19,090 bases of DNA from JAYYZW01 sp036339995 (lineage in GTDB: Bacteria > Pseudomonadota > Gammaproteobacteria > Ga0077536): NCBI GenBank assembly GCA_036339995.1, contig JAYYZW010000021.1, positions 1-19,090 of the forward strand. Direction: 5' to 3'. Below the pieces are notes generated by a model, which was given only the letters and a program-made list of their open reading frames with translations, made no database searches and was not told the origin of the DNA. The translations under genes were made by a program, and so were the position numbers. Below are positions 1 through 7,949 of the stretch, piece by piece. How positions within the stretch are numbered: position 1 is the first letter of the stretch; every line of letters begins with the position of its first letter.

Positions 1-233
1 CTGCACCATTTACGATGGCTGTTGTCCGTTTTGGCATAGGTATCGAGCTTGTCTTCACCCTTTGTAATTTTGACGGAATCGGGACTCCACAGCGAGAACG
101 CATTGATCGGTCCGGCCGACCAATGACGACAGGATTCGCAGTGGCAATAGCCCATTGCCGTGGGCGTGCCGGTCACTTCAATTTGCACGGCGCCGCAGAA
201 GCAGCCGCCGAGGTAGGTCTGGTCGTCGCTCAT
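1..233 (-). CDS. GFA / CENP-V domain protein, 3' part cut by window edge
   Basis: Reading the minus strand from the ATG at 233 gives 77 residues before the window ends. The pattern is CFCGAV (C11, C13), then CHCESC (C30, C32, C35), then HRKWC with C77. This is the cysteine spacing of the glutathione-dependent formaldehyde-activating (Gfa) fold, in which these residues bind two zinc ions; the partner of C77 lies beyond the edge. A good Shine-Dalgarno sequence, cGGAGGaaaatcatc, sits just upstream of the ATG and fixes the start. Most GFA-domain proteins have no tested activity, so formaldehyde-glutathione condensation is only a family-level possibility. A second, clearly different GFA gene lies at 4550-4975. 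The 134 bp between this start and the TRAP gene at 368 is a divergent intergenic region in which I see no convincing promoter. Confidence 0.85.
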   Translation of the reverse strand, partial: MSDDQTYLGGCFCGAVQIEVTGTPTAMGYCHCESCRHWSAGPINAFSLWSPDSVKITKGEDKLDTYAKTDNSHRKWC

Positions 234-367
234 GATGATTTTCCTCCGAGTTCAGATGAGGCGCGAGGCGCAGTACCGTTCAATACATTTACACAGCCAT
301 CGTATCACCTGCCTTAGCGCTCACGACATTTACGCGCCGTGCTGCGAATTCGACGATAATCCGGGCG

Positions 368-1456
368 ATGACGCGCCCATTTGAGAAAAGCGTTCGTGTC
401 CAGGTCGTAATCCTATTCGCGGCCTGGGGCCATTGGCTAACGGCATCGGCCGAGCGCGGCCTCGATCTCACGATCGCTACGGCGCACCCACCGACCGTGC
501 CCTGGGTATACGTGATAAGGGATTACGTGTTGCCCGAGTTCAACGCGCAGATGGCGGAGCAAATGCCCGATATGCCGGTTAGATGGACCGAGGCTTACGG
601 CACGCTCTACAAATGGCACAACAGTCTCGATGCCGTCGAGATCGGCCTTGCCGACGTTGGCTGGGTCGGCGCACTGTGGGAAACCTCCAAGCTGCCCCTG
701 CAGAACATCACCTATTCGCTGCCATTCATTACCGACGATCTTTTGACCTTGGTGCGCGTGATGAATCGACTGCACGACGAGATCCCCGGAATGCGTGAGA
801 CCTGGGAGCGGTATAACACGCATTTTCTCGGCATCAGTGGGGTCGAAACCTACCACCTCATGACTAATTTTCCCGTGCGTAGCCTCGACGATTTGAAAGG
901 TCGCAAGATCCTCGCGCCCGGTGCGGCCGCGATCTGGCTCAAGGGTACCGGTGCCATCGCCGTCGACGGCGCGCTGTCGACCTATTACACGCAGTTGAAA
1001 ACGGGTGTGGCTGACGGGACCGTCTCCATTTTGACCGGTATCTATCCGTTTCGGATCCACGAGGTCGCGCCCTATGTGACATTCGTCGGCATCGGCGCGC
1101 AATGTACCGGTGCACTGACGGTGAACCTCGATGTATGGCGGCGGTTGCCGCCGGCGGCGCGCGACATTCTAAGCCGGCTCGGTCGTGAATACGGCGAGCG
1201 AGCCGCGGTCGAAGTCCTCAAGCGTTACGCGGACGCTTACGAGGGTCTCAAGAACGACGGCGTGGTGTTCGCAACCCTGCCGGCCGCCGAAAAGCAACGT
1301 TGGATCGACGGATTGCCCGATCTGGGCCGCACCTGGGTCGCGCGCTACGAGGCCAGGGGATTACCCGCGGGCGACGTGCTCCGGGGCCTCATGCGAGGCC
1401 TGCGGGAATCCGGCATCGAGCCAATGGAAAACTGGGACGTGCAGATCGATCCCTGA
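368..1456 (+). CDS. TRAP transporter substrate-binding protein (DctP-like)
   Basis: This 362-residue protein has an N-terminal hydrophobic stretch (about residues 11-28) ending in TASA before ER, a plausible signal peptide for export to the periplasm. The body has the DctP/TRAP layout: a start of mature chain of type LTIATAHPP, the central SLDDLKGRKI segment (about 182-191), and the following region that binds the ligand carboxylate. DctP proteins deliver organic acids to a sodium-driven DctQM permease, and the permease gene begins 7 bp downstream, so the two are surely one operon. The ligand cannot be told from sequence; the segment around the usual ligand arginine is divergent (GRKILAPG), so a classic C4-dicarboxylate should not be assumed. 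The ATG at 368 has only a weak ribosome site, but no better in-frame start is visible. Confidence 0.88.
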   Translation: MTRPFEKSVRVQVVILFAAWGHWLTASAERGLDLTIATAHPPTVPWVYVIRDYVLPEFNAQMAEQMPDMPVRWTEAYGTLYKWHNSLDAVEIGLADVGWVGALWETSKLPLQNITYSLPFITDDLLTLVRVMNRLHDEIPGMRETWERYNTHFLGISGVETYHLMTNFPVRSLDDLKGRKILAPGAAAIWLKGTGAIAVDGALSTYYTQLKTGVADGTVSILTGIYPFRIHEVAPYVTFVGIGAQCTGALTVNLDVWRRLPPAARDILSRLGREYGERAAVEVLKRYADAYEGLKNDGVVFATLPAAEKQRWIDGLPDLGRTWVARYEARGLPAGDVLRGLMRGLRESGIEPMENWDVQIDP

Positions 1457-1463
1457 TTTCTAG

Positions 1464-3404
1464 ATGGCCTCCGCTGATCATTCGCATGGCGCGACACACG
1501 GGCGCTTTAGAAATCCCGGCCGATGGATTGCGCAAGCACTGGCATGCCTGTCAGCGCTTATAATCGCGGGCCTCGTCGCCTTGATCAACGCCGACGTCAT
1601 CAGCCGGACGCTGTTTGATCTACCTATCCGCGGCGTCACCGAAATCGTGTCGATTTCAATCCCCTCACTCGTATTCCTGGCGGTGGCGGAGCTCTGCGTC
1701 GCCGGCGGTCTGATTCGCGCGGGGATTTTGTCTCGCTGGTTCGATCCACGATCACACGTCGTCGGCGTGGCGCTCGAAACCGTTTTCCGCGTGATCGCCG
1801 CGATGCTGGCTTCGTGCCTATTCATTGCCACCTGGCCCAATTTTCTACGCGCCTGGCGGACCGACGAGTTTCTGGGCGTCGAAGGTGATTTCACGGCCCC
1901 GGTATGGCCTGCGAAGCTCGCGATCTTGACCGGCTCGCTGCTGGTCGCGGGGTTCTCGCTGACAGCGGGCTTGCGCATGGCAAGGGCGAGCTTCAAAAGC
2001 ATACGGGAAGCGGTCAGGCCGGGTCGTGATCTCCTGATTTTCAGCGCCGTCTGCCTGGCAATCCTACTCATGCCCGCGCTCTACTTACCCGTCGACACGC
2101 GCGTCGCTGCGGGCGGATTGTCCATCGCGGTCATGTTCGTCCTGCTCTATGCCGGCTTACCCGTCGCTTTTGCTTTGATGAGCGCGGCGGCCCTCGGCAT
2201 CGCCTCTATAAAGGGCAGTGCGATGATAGCCGTCGACACCCTCGGCCTCGCGGCCGCTGGCGCCGTCTCGTCATATGTCTTCGCGGCCGTGCCCCTGTTC
2301 GTTGTGATGGGGCTGATCGTGGGAGCGGCAGATATCGGGCGCGACAGCTTGCAGTCCGCGCACTGGTTCCTGCGCAGGCTCAAGGGTGGTCTCGGCGTCG
2401 CCACGGTGGCAGCCAACGCCGTATTCGCCGCGATCACGGGGATCTCCATCGCGTCGGCCGCGATCTTCAGCAAGGTCGCGGTGCCGCCGTTGATTGAAAA
2501 TGGCTTTACAGCGCGTTTCGCCGTCGGCCTGGTCGCCGGATCTTCGGTGCTCGGCATGCTGATCCCGCCGAGCCTGCTGCTCATCATCTATGGTCTGGTC
2601 GCCGAAGTGTCCATCAATGCCCTGTTCATCGCCGCGATCATTCCGGGCTTACTGCTGGCGGGTGTCTTTTCCCTCGCTGTCGTTGCCGTGGCCTGGTTCC
2701 GACCGGCCTTCGCTATATCCGCGGAGACGATGACCGTGCCGATTGCCACCATCAATGCGGCGGTCGCGTTGCGCAAGGCCACTCCGGTTGTCGTATTGAT
2801 CGCGATCGTTCTCGGCGGTATCTACGGCGGCGTCTTCACCCCGACCGAGGCGGGCGCCGTGGGTTCGTTGTTTGCGTTCGCCATCGCGCTCGTCATGCGC
2901 CGGCTCACTTTCAGGCGCCTGTGCGGGTTGTTCTACGAAGCCGCCCAGACCTCTGCATCTATTCTTCTCTTGATCGTGTCCGCATCGGTTTTCGGGATGA
3001 TGATGACCTTGTCGGGCATTCCGGGCCACGTGGGTGCGGCGGCGGCGGAGGCGGGACTCGGCCTAAGCGCCTACGCCGTCGGCTACCTGGCCGTTCTTAT
3101 CGTGCTCGGCATGGTGCTCGATTCGACGTCCATTTTGCTCATCATGGTGCCGCTCGCGGTACCGGCGGTGACGGCGCTGGGCGGTGACTTGATCTGGTTC
3201 GGTATCATCACCGTCATCGGCGTCGAGATCGGGCTGCTGACTCCGCCGCTTGGCCTGAGCGTGTTTGCGATCAAATCATCTCTGGACGACCCGTCGATTT
3301 CGCTCAACGACATCTTCATCGGCGCGATACCGTTCACCTTGATGATGCTGGTGGTGACGCTGTGCCTGATCGCGATGCCATCGCTGAGCCTGGTGTTGTT
3401 GTAG
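1464..3404 (+). CDS. Fused TRAP transporter permease, DctQ-DctM
   Basis: One 646-residue chain carries both TRAP membrane subunits. Residues about 20-175 form the four-helix small subunit (DctQ-like, with NADVISRTLFD near 42-52). Residues about 195-646 form the large DctM subunit, with the repeated hallmark loops: FAAITGISIASAA (about 321-333), VLGMLIPPSLL (362-372), VFTPTEAGAVG (457-467) and LLTPPLGLSVF (591-601). Together with the binding protein encoded just upstream it makes a complete sodium-coupled importer in the inner membrane. Q-M fusions are a known variant of TRAP systems. The other TRAP system in this window keeps Q and M separate, so the two are not recent duplicates. The stop codon lies inside a REP-like hairpin. 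Confidence 0.9.
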   Translation: MASADHSHGATHGRFRNPGRWIAQALACLSALIIAGLVALINADVISRTLFDLPIRGVTEIVSISIPSLVFLAVAELCVAGGLIRAGILSRWFDPRSHVVGVALETVFRVIAAMLASCLFIATWPNFLRAWRTDEFLGVEGDFTAPVWPAKLAILTGSLLVAGFSLTAGLRMARASFKSIREAVRPGRDLLIFSAVCLAILLMPALYLPVDTRVAAGGLSIAVMFVLLYAGLPVAFALMSAAALGIASIKGSAMIAVDTLGLAAAGAVSSYVFAAVPLFVVMGLIVGAADIGRDSLQSAHWFLRRLKGGLGVATVAANAVFAAITGISIASAAIFSKVAVPPLIENGFTARFAVGLVAGSSVLGMLIPPSLLLIIYGLVAEVSINALFIAAIIPGLLLAGVFSLAVVAVAWFRPAFAISAETMTVPIATINAAVALRKATPVVVLIAIVLGGIYGGVFTPTEAGAVGSLFAFAIALVMRRLTFRRLCGLFYEAAQTSASILLLIVSASVFGMMMTLSGIPGHVGAAAAEAGLGLSAYAVGYLAVLIVLGMVLDSTSILLIMVPLAVPAVTALGGDLIWFGIITVIGVEIGLLTPPLGLSVFAIKSSLDDPSISLNDIFIGAIPFTLMMLVVTLCLIAMPSLSLVLL

Positions 3405-3423
3405 GAGCCCGCTTGCGGGCGAA
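3401..3423. repeat. REP-like palindrome overlapping the permease stop codon
   Basis: The sequence GTAGGAGCCCGCTTGCGGGC followed by GAA contains a perfect 6-bp stem (GCCCGC, 3407-3412; GCGGGC, 3415-3420) with a two-base TT centre. It has the general form of the REP elements that are scattered between genes in many gammaproteobacteria. It contains the TAG stop of the TRAP permease (3402-3404) and lies in the 55-bp gap between two convergent genes. It may protect the 3' end of the mRNA or slow transcription, but there is no clear T-run after it, so I do not call it a rho-independent terminator. I see only this one copy here. Confidence 0.6.
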
Positions 3424-3459
3424 TCTTCTTCCGAATTCGATCATTGTTGCTCATGCGTC

Positions 3460-4101
3460 TTACGCGCCCGGGATGACCTCGCCATAGGTGTCCAGGTACG
3501 CGATTTCATCGAGCGGCTTTCGGTAGAGCTTCTTTGGAAAGGGCTTGACCGGCCAGCCGAGCGTGATCATCGCGGTCGTCGCAATGTCGTCGGGTATCGA
3601 GAGAACGGCTTTCACTTCAGGTTCCACGATGCAGAGAATCGTGGTGAGCGCCGTGCCGAGACCTTCATTGCGGGCCGCGAGCATGAGGTTCTGTATGGCA
3701 GGATAGATCGAGGAGCCGCCGGCAACGCTTAAGCGGCCCAGGTTCGCGTCGACCGCGGTGATCTCGTTGACCGCCGCGCACACGACGATCATGACGGGCA
3801 CCTCGGCCAGGTGCTTCGCGAAATAGTCCACCCGTTCCATGAAGCCGGCGCGAAATCCGGCCCGAATCTCTCCGGATTGGTACTTCTGCATGATGCCGTC
3901 CCACACCGGCTGGTAGAGGTCATGAAGTTTGCGGCGCTTGTCGGCGTCCTTCACGGCGAGGAAGGTCACGGGTTGCTTGTTCGACCCGCTCGGGGCCCAG
4001 CGCGCGCCGTCCAGCACCTTGAGCAATAGTTCGTCCGGCACCGCGTCGGACTTGTATTGACGGCACGCGTGGGTTGTCCGCATCGCATCTATGAGATCCA
4101 T
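3460..4101 (-). CDS. Nitroreductase family FMN protein
   Basis: A 213-residue flavoprotein of the nitroreductase fold, whose members use FMN and NAD(P)H to reduce nitro groups, quinones, enones or related acceptors. Visible family features are the N-terminal IDAMRTTHACRQY segment (usually R-R-S-x-R-x-Y, FMN phosphate contact), RWAPSGSNKQP (about 39-49), the PAIQNLMLAARNEGLGT helix that packs on the flavin, and the C-terminal GWPVKPFPKK. The frame is open upstream to a TTG at 4125, but a strong GGAGG lies 8 bases before the ATG at 4101, so I take that ATG as the start. It is convergent with the TRAP permease and stands alone. The substrate is unknown. A role in detoxification or aromatic metabolism would fit the surroundings but is inference. 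Confidence 0.88.
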   Translation of the reverse strand: MDLIDAMRTTHACRQYKSDAVPDELLLKVLDGARWAPSGSNKQPVTFLAVKDADKRRKLHDLYQPVWDGIMQKYQSGEIRAGFRAGFMERVDYFAKHLAEVPVMIVVCAAVNEITAVDANLGRLSVAGGSSIYPAIQNLMLAARNEGLGTALTTILCIVEPEVKAVLSIPDDIATTAMITLGWPVKPFPKKLYRKPLDEIAYLDTYGEVIPGA

Positions 4102-4549
4102 GGCGAGTTCCTCCGGTTCCGACAAGGGCGCGCAGTGTAGCAGTCCGCCATGTGTTAGCCCGCATATTGCACGAGTACGCTAGCGATTTAGCCAAACTTG
4201 TTGTCCGATAAGGATTTCAGCGTTTACTGAATAAGTACAGCTTGTCCCCAACACTTCGCTTGGCGAGCCCTCACTTGGTCTGGCACGTTAGGCGCGCACA
4301 TGCTCCCTCCACCAGAGCAACGGCTATGATTGCGGTCGCGACCACGCGCCTAACGCGCCAGACCACCGTGATTTTGTGCACGGATGTACTTATGCCGCGA
4401 AGACAGGAGTCGAGAGCGGCCATCTCGCCAACTCGTGCAACATGCGGTCTAGCTAAGTGCGACGCGGACAGCGATCGATTCCAAATCAGCAGAGACGGCG
4501 GTATCTTCTTAGTGGGCCACCCCACAAATGGGTATTACAGGAGCGTGCG
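4102..4549. other. 448-bp gene-free region with an inverted repeat
   Basis: This lies between the start of the nitroreductase and the start of the second GFA gene, so it must hold the promoters of both. It looks less ordered in codon pattern than the flanking genes. A 103-codon open frame (4242-4553) crosses it but resembles no family I know, has no ribosome site and overlaps the GFA start, so I do not accept it. The notable content is the long inverted repeat at 4271-4371 and a perfect 10-bp palindrome GGTCGCGACC inside that repeat's loop (4334-4343). Confidence 0.6.
4271..4371. repeat. Long imperfect inverted repeat, 21-bp arms
   Basis: The left arm (4276-4296, beginning TGGTCTGGC and ending GGCGCG) and the right arm (4345-4365, beginning CGCGCC and ending CCAGACCA) are reverse complements at 20 of 21 positions; the single mismatch is A against G near the middle. 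After a one- or two-base gap the pairing resumes with TCAC (4271-4274) against GTGA (4368-4371). The loop is 48 bases. As RNA it would be a stable hairpin. As DNA it has the shape of a roughly 100-bp MITE-like element, but I see no target-site duplication and no transposase. Confidence 0.7.
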
Positions 4550-4975
4550 ATGAACGAAGACATGACGGGCGGGTGTCTCTGCGGCGCGGTTCGTTATCGC
4601 TGCAGGGGCGAACCGATGAGCCAGGGCCTGTGTCAGTGCGACCGGTGTCAGCGGCAGTCGGGTTCCGCCTTTCTGATCGCCGTTGTCTTTGAGCGGAATG
4701 CGGTCACCATCGAGCAGGGCGAACTCCAAGTCTTCGAGGCCCACGCTGATGACGGGGCCGCCCTCTACCGACACTTCTGCCCGAACTGCGGATCGGCGGT
4801 GATGATAACGCTGGACCGTTATCCTGAGATCCGTTCGATGATGGGCGGCAGCCTGGATAATAAAGACCTTCTCGCACCGGCGTTCAGCCTTTGGTGTTCG
4901 AGCGCTCAGCCGTGGTTGACACTGCCGGACGGTATCGAGCTTTTCCCGGACTATCCGGACGGGCTGATCGCTTAG
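4550..4975 (+). CDS. GFA / CENP-V domain zinc protein
   Basis: A complete 141-residue protein with all seven cysteines of the Gfa fold: CLCGAVRY (C9, C11), CQCDRC (C28, C30, C33) and CPNC (C77, C80). In the family these bind two zinc ions, and the founding member was described as joining glutathione and formaldehyde to S-hydroxymethylglutathione. Most relatives are untested, so the activity here is uncertain. The frame is open 31 codons further upstream, but the ATG at 4550 has a CAGGAG ribosome site at 4538-4543 and begins directly before the conserved core, so I use that start. It is convergent with the exporter gene at 5041, with about 65 bp between their stops and no clear terminator. It is only distantly similar to the GFA gene at the left edge. 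Confidence 0.9.
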   Translation: MNEDMTGGCLCGAVRYRCRGEPMSQGLCQCDRCQRQSGSAFLIAVVFERNAVTIEQGELQVFEAHADDGAALYRHFCPNCGSAVMITLDRYPEIRSMMGGSLDNKDLLAPAFSLWCSSAQPWLTLPDGIELFPDYPDGLIA

Positions 4976-5040
4976 TGTATTGTCGGCAACGAGAAAACGT
5001 TCGGTAATGTGAACATTCGTTGACCGGTCACCCTTGCTGC

Positions 5041-7803
5041 TCAATCGATCTGCTGCGCGCCACTTTCATGTAGCACTTTTATGTGGCGCTGATGGGATTC
5101 GACTAGGCGCGAGCCCAAGATATTGCTGATGTTCTGGTGCAGCCGCGCGGCGATACGCGGGTAAAAGCGTAGACCTTTGCGGGTGCTTTCGGCCGCGAGC
5201 CGAACGACCGTCATCGGCTCCGTGGCGGTCACGGTTGCCGTGCGCTCGACGTTCTCCCCGGAGAATCCGATCTCACCGACGATGTCGCCCGGACCGATTT
5301 CATCGAGCGCCAGCGCGACACCTTTGATTGAAATATTCGCACGCCCCTGCAGTATCACGTACATGCCGCTCGATACCGTGCCCTGTTGGATCACGGTCTC
5401 GCCGGTGTCGTAATCCTGCATATTCGACAGCACCACGACTTTCTTGACGTCGAACTGTGACATGCCGCTGAAGAGCGGGCAGTTGACGAGCACGTTACGG
5501 TCGAGTTGCAGGGCAACGATGTCCCAGACCGTGGCCAGGCGCAGATGCCTGAGCAGGATCGGCATGATGAGTAGATCGGCCACCGCGGCGTAGATCATCG
5601 TCGCGGCGGCAAGCAGGCCAAACTGCGCCACGATGCTGAAGTTCGAGAGGGCCAGTACACCGAAGCCGAGCGCCAGCGCGATCGAGGTGGAAACGATGGG
5701 GACAGCCTCGCCGCGTATCGTCGCGCGCACGGCATCGCGTTCGTCGAGGTGCAGTTTGCTCTCCGTGCCAAAGCGCGTCATCAGATGAATGGTGTCGTCG
5801 ACGGCGACGCCAATGGCAATGGCCGCGACCATCGCGGTACACGGATTGAGCGGCACGCCTAGGTAGCCCATGAGACCGAAATTGAGCACGATCGGAATGA
5901 GGTTAGGCACCAGCGCCAGCAGACCTGCGAGCCACGAGGTATAAAGCACCGTGAACAGCACGAAGATGATGAACAGGACCAGAATCAGCGATGCGATCTG
6001 CCCTTTCATCAGGGATTCGGCGGCCCGGTTGACCATCAGATTCTTGCCTGTGATTGCAAATTCGATGTCAGGCCCGAGTAGGGTCGGCAAGACTTCCAGC
6101 AACTCGTCGACGGCGGCGTTCAAGCGCACCGAGTCACTGACGTTGTGCCGCACGGAGATGCGCGCGGTCGAATAGTCCTCCGTGACAAAGCCTTCGAGAT
6201 CCCCGCGGGTCAGGCTGGACAGATAGAGGTCGATATCCTCGGCTGCCTCGGGAATCTTGTGGAAATTGGTATCGCCGGCATGGAATTCCTGGTGCATGAG
6301 GGACATCAAGGTCGCAAGCGACAAGGTCTTGTCGTAGAGGCCCTGGTGATCGATCACAGATTGCACCGCGTCTATCTTCTTCATCCCGGCGCTGGTTTCG
6401 AACAGTCGCGGTATTTTCGAGCTCATGGTGACACTGAAGACTTGCAAGCCGGCGAGTTCCTCGTGCACGGTGTTGGCGTCGTGTACGAAGGGATGATCGT
6501 CGGGGAAGTACGACAGCGGATCGTTATTGACATAAACGTCGAACGCCTGGATCCCGAACCAGAGCATGACGGCGATCGTGGCGGCGATGACGACGACCGG
6601 CCCCCGTTCGCTGGCGGTCTCCACGGCGCGAACGATGATGCCGATGATGCCACCCGGCATGTCCGAGACGCGCCTCAGACGGTTCACGCGCGGCCCCAGC
6701 CAGTGCAGCATCAGCGGTACCGTCAAAACGGTCACGACGAGATTCGCGATCATGGCGAATGCGCTGGCCAGCGCGAATTCGAAGATCAAGGGGATCTCGG
6801 TGATGACGTTTGCAAAGAAGCCGATCGCAGTGGTGAGGGCGGTGATGACGATCGGCAGGCCGACGTGCCTGGCCATATGCGCCACCGCGCGCCGATGCTG
6901 ATCCTTCGGATCGTCGTCAAGGCCTTCAAGGTAGGACGCAATCAGATGCACATCTTCGACCGAACCGACGACGATGATGAGCGCGGGGATCATTGCGGTC
7001 AGGAGCGTAATTGGAATGCCTGCGGCGGCCATGAATCCGAGCGTCCATAACACGCTCAGTCCCGAGGTGACGAGCGGGATCGGTACGACCCGCACGGACT
7101 TCAGAAAATACGTAATGACGATTACGAGGATCAGTAATGACGCCGGGATCAATCGCCGCAGATCCTTGAACAGGCCGCGGTCGATCTCGACATTCAGGCG
7201 CGGCCGACCAAGCTGAAAAATGACATGAAAATCGTCTTTGAGCGGTGCGACCCGTTCCTCGATCAGGCGGAAGATCTCGATCTCGTAATTCGGGTCTTGG
7301 GGCTTGCTCTTGTAGCCGAGGCTGATCGCCGTGGCGAGGCCGTCCTTAGAAATGAAATTTTCTCTGATGAGGGGACTGTATTGGGCGTCGTCGCGATACC
7401 CCGGCAGTTTTTCCGGCGTTGTCGGGACTAGGATCATCAGCGGTCCCGCATCGACATAATCACCTTGGTCCCGGATGCTGGTGGCCGTGAGCAGGTCGCC
7501 GACAGAGGTGAATTCCGGCGTGTTTTCAAATGCGATTACGACGGCTTGGAGTTGCTTGAGCCGTTCTACGGTCCAGAGATCCTTGGCGCGCAGGTAGACG
7601 ATGACGGACTGTTCGTCGCCAAAGTCGGCCTGCATCTGGTGGAACTGCTTCCAGCCCGGATCGTCGGCGCTGATGAGGCGGTCATCGCTGCGGTCAAGCT
7701 TGAGGTTCGGCAGCTGCGTCCAGGCTGCGATAGAGACGGCAACCACTACCACGAGCGCACCGAAGCGCCCGCCTCTATCTAGAGTTAGAAGGCGATTAAT
7801 CAC
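5041..7803 (-). CDS. RND/MMPL-type exporter with C-terminal cyclic-nucleotide-binding domain
   Basis: A 920-residue protein. Residues 1-755 are a two-repeat RND permease of the MMPL/SSD type: TM1 at 14-29, a large outer loop, a helix bundle at about 218-368, a second TM1-like helix at 402-420, a second loop, and a bundle at about 602-752. The acidic pairs expected for proton coupling are present in the middle of the bundles: SVED (281-284) and GVAVDDTIHL with D669 and D670. Residues about 773-890 form a cyclic-nucleotide-binding beta-roll, with ETVIQQG (802-808), YVILQG, and a phosphate-binding cassette GEIGF...ERTATV in which G843, E844, R854 and T855 are kept. It has no outer-membrane or fusion partner nearby. 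Substrates may be lipids or other hydrophobic molecules. The start is a GTG with a weak ribosome site. Confidence 0.88.
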   Translation of the reverse strand: MINRLLTLDRGGRFGALVVVVAVSIAAWTQLPNLKLDRSDDRLISADDPGWKQFHQMQADFGDEQSVIVYLRAKDLWTVERLKQLQAVVIAFENTPEFTSVGDLLTATSIRDQGDYVDAGPLMILVPTTPEKLPGYRDDAQYSPLIRENFISKDGLATAISLGYKSKPQDPNYEIEIFRLIEERVAPLKDDFHVIFQLGRPRLNVEIDRGLFKDLRRLIPASLLILVIVITYFLKSVRVVPIPLVTSGLSVLWTLGFMAAAGIPITLLTAMIPALIIVVGSVEDVHLIASYLEGLDDDPKDQHRRAVAHMARHVGLPIVITALTTAIGFFANVITEIPLIFEFALASAFAMIANLVVTVLTVPLMLHWLGPRVNRLRRVSDMPGGIIGIIVRAVETASERGPVVVIAATIAVMLWFGIQAFDVYVNNDPLSYFPDDHPFVHDANTVHEELAGLQVFSVTMSSKIPRLFETSAGMKKIDAVQSVIDHQGLYDKTLSLATLMSLMHQEFHAGDTNFHKIPEAAEDIDLYLSSLTRGDLEGFVTEDYSTARISVRHNVSDSVRLNAAVDELLEVLPTLLGPDIEFAITGKNLMVNRAAESLMKGQIASLILVLFIIFVLFTVLYTSWLAGLLALVPNLIPIVLNFGLMGYLGVPLNPCTAMVAAIAIGVAVDDTIHLMTRFGTESKLHLDERDAVRATIRGEAVPIVSTSIALALGFGVLALSNFSIVAQFGLLAAATMIYAAVADLLIMPILLRHLRLATVWDIVALQLDRNVLVNCPLFSGMSQFDVKKVVVLSNMQDYDTGETVIQQGTVSSGMYVILQGRANISIKGVALALDEIGPGDIVGEIGFSGENVERTATVTATEPMTVVRLAAESTRKGLRFYPRIAARLHQNISNILGSRLVESHQRHIKVLHESGAQQID

Positions 7804-7908
7804 CAGTTATTCCCAGGCCCCGTTGCTGGCCACATGGTAGTTCCCAAGCTTGAATTAATCGAGTCCGCAGCCCTCACAGGCATACTGCGTTCACCTGCCG
7901 GGGTTCCG

Positions 7909-7914
7909 TATACT
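7909..7914 (+). promoter_or_regulatory. Possible -10 box for the cyclase remnant
   Basis: TATACT lies 36 bases before the TTG start at 7950, within GTATACTGTGCC. A 17-base spacer would put the -35 at 7886-7891 (TGCGTT), which is a poor match, so only the -10 is suggestive. The same 12-mer occurs on the minus strand upstream of the reductase gene at 10440. Confidence 0.3.
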
Positions 7915-7949
7915 GTGCCTTGACTGGTCGAAGATCGGGGAGGGCGGAC

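Noticed and set aside
15..317. 100-codon plus-strand open frame at the left edge
   Set aside because: Antisense to the partial GFA gene, which has the full cysteine pattern and a ribosome site.
4102..4125. TTG start giving the nitroreductase eight more residues
   Set aside because: The added part contains the GGAGG ribosome site of the ATG at 4101.
4287..4353. GTTAGGC (4287-4293) and GCCTAAC (4347-4353) match the integron attC core-site consensus
   Set aside because: In an attC site the RYYYAAC box comes first and GTTRRRY last; here the order is reversed. No GTT-containing partner lies downstream of 4353, and the upstream partner (CCCCAAC at 4251) is too close and mismatched. No integrase is present.
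4242..4553. 103-codon open frame in the gene-free region
   Set aside because: No known family, no ribosome site, it contains the inverted repeat and overlaps the well-supported GFA start.
4976..5040. Possible terminator between the GFA gene and the exporter (GGTAATG...CATT...ACC)
   Set aside because: Short stems broken by a bulge and no T-run.
6145..7050. 301-codon open frame antisense to the exporter
   Set aside because: It is rich in D, R, G and H as expected from the complement of a membrane-protein gene and matches no family.
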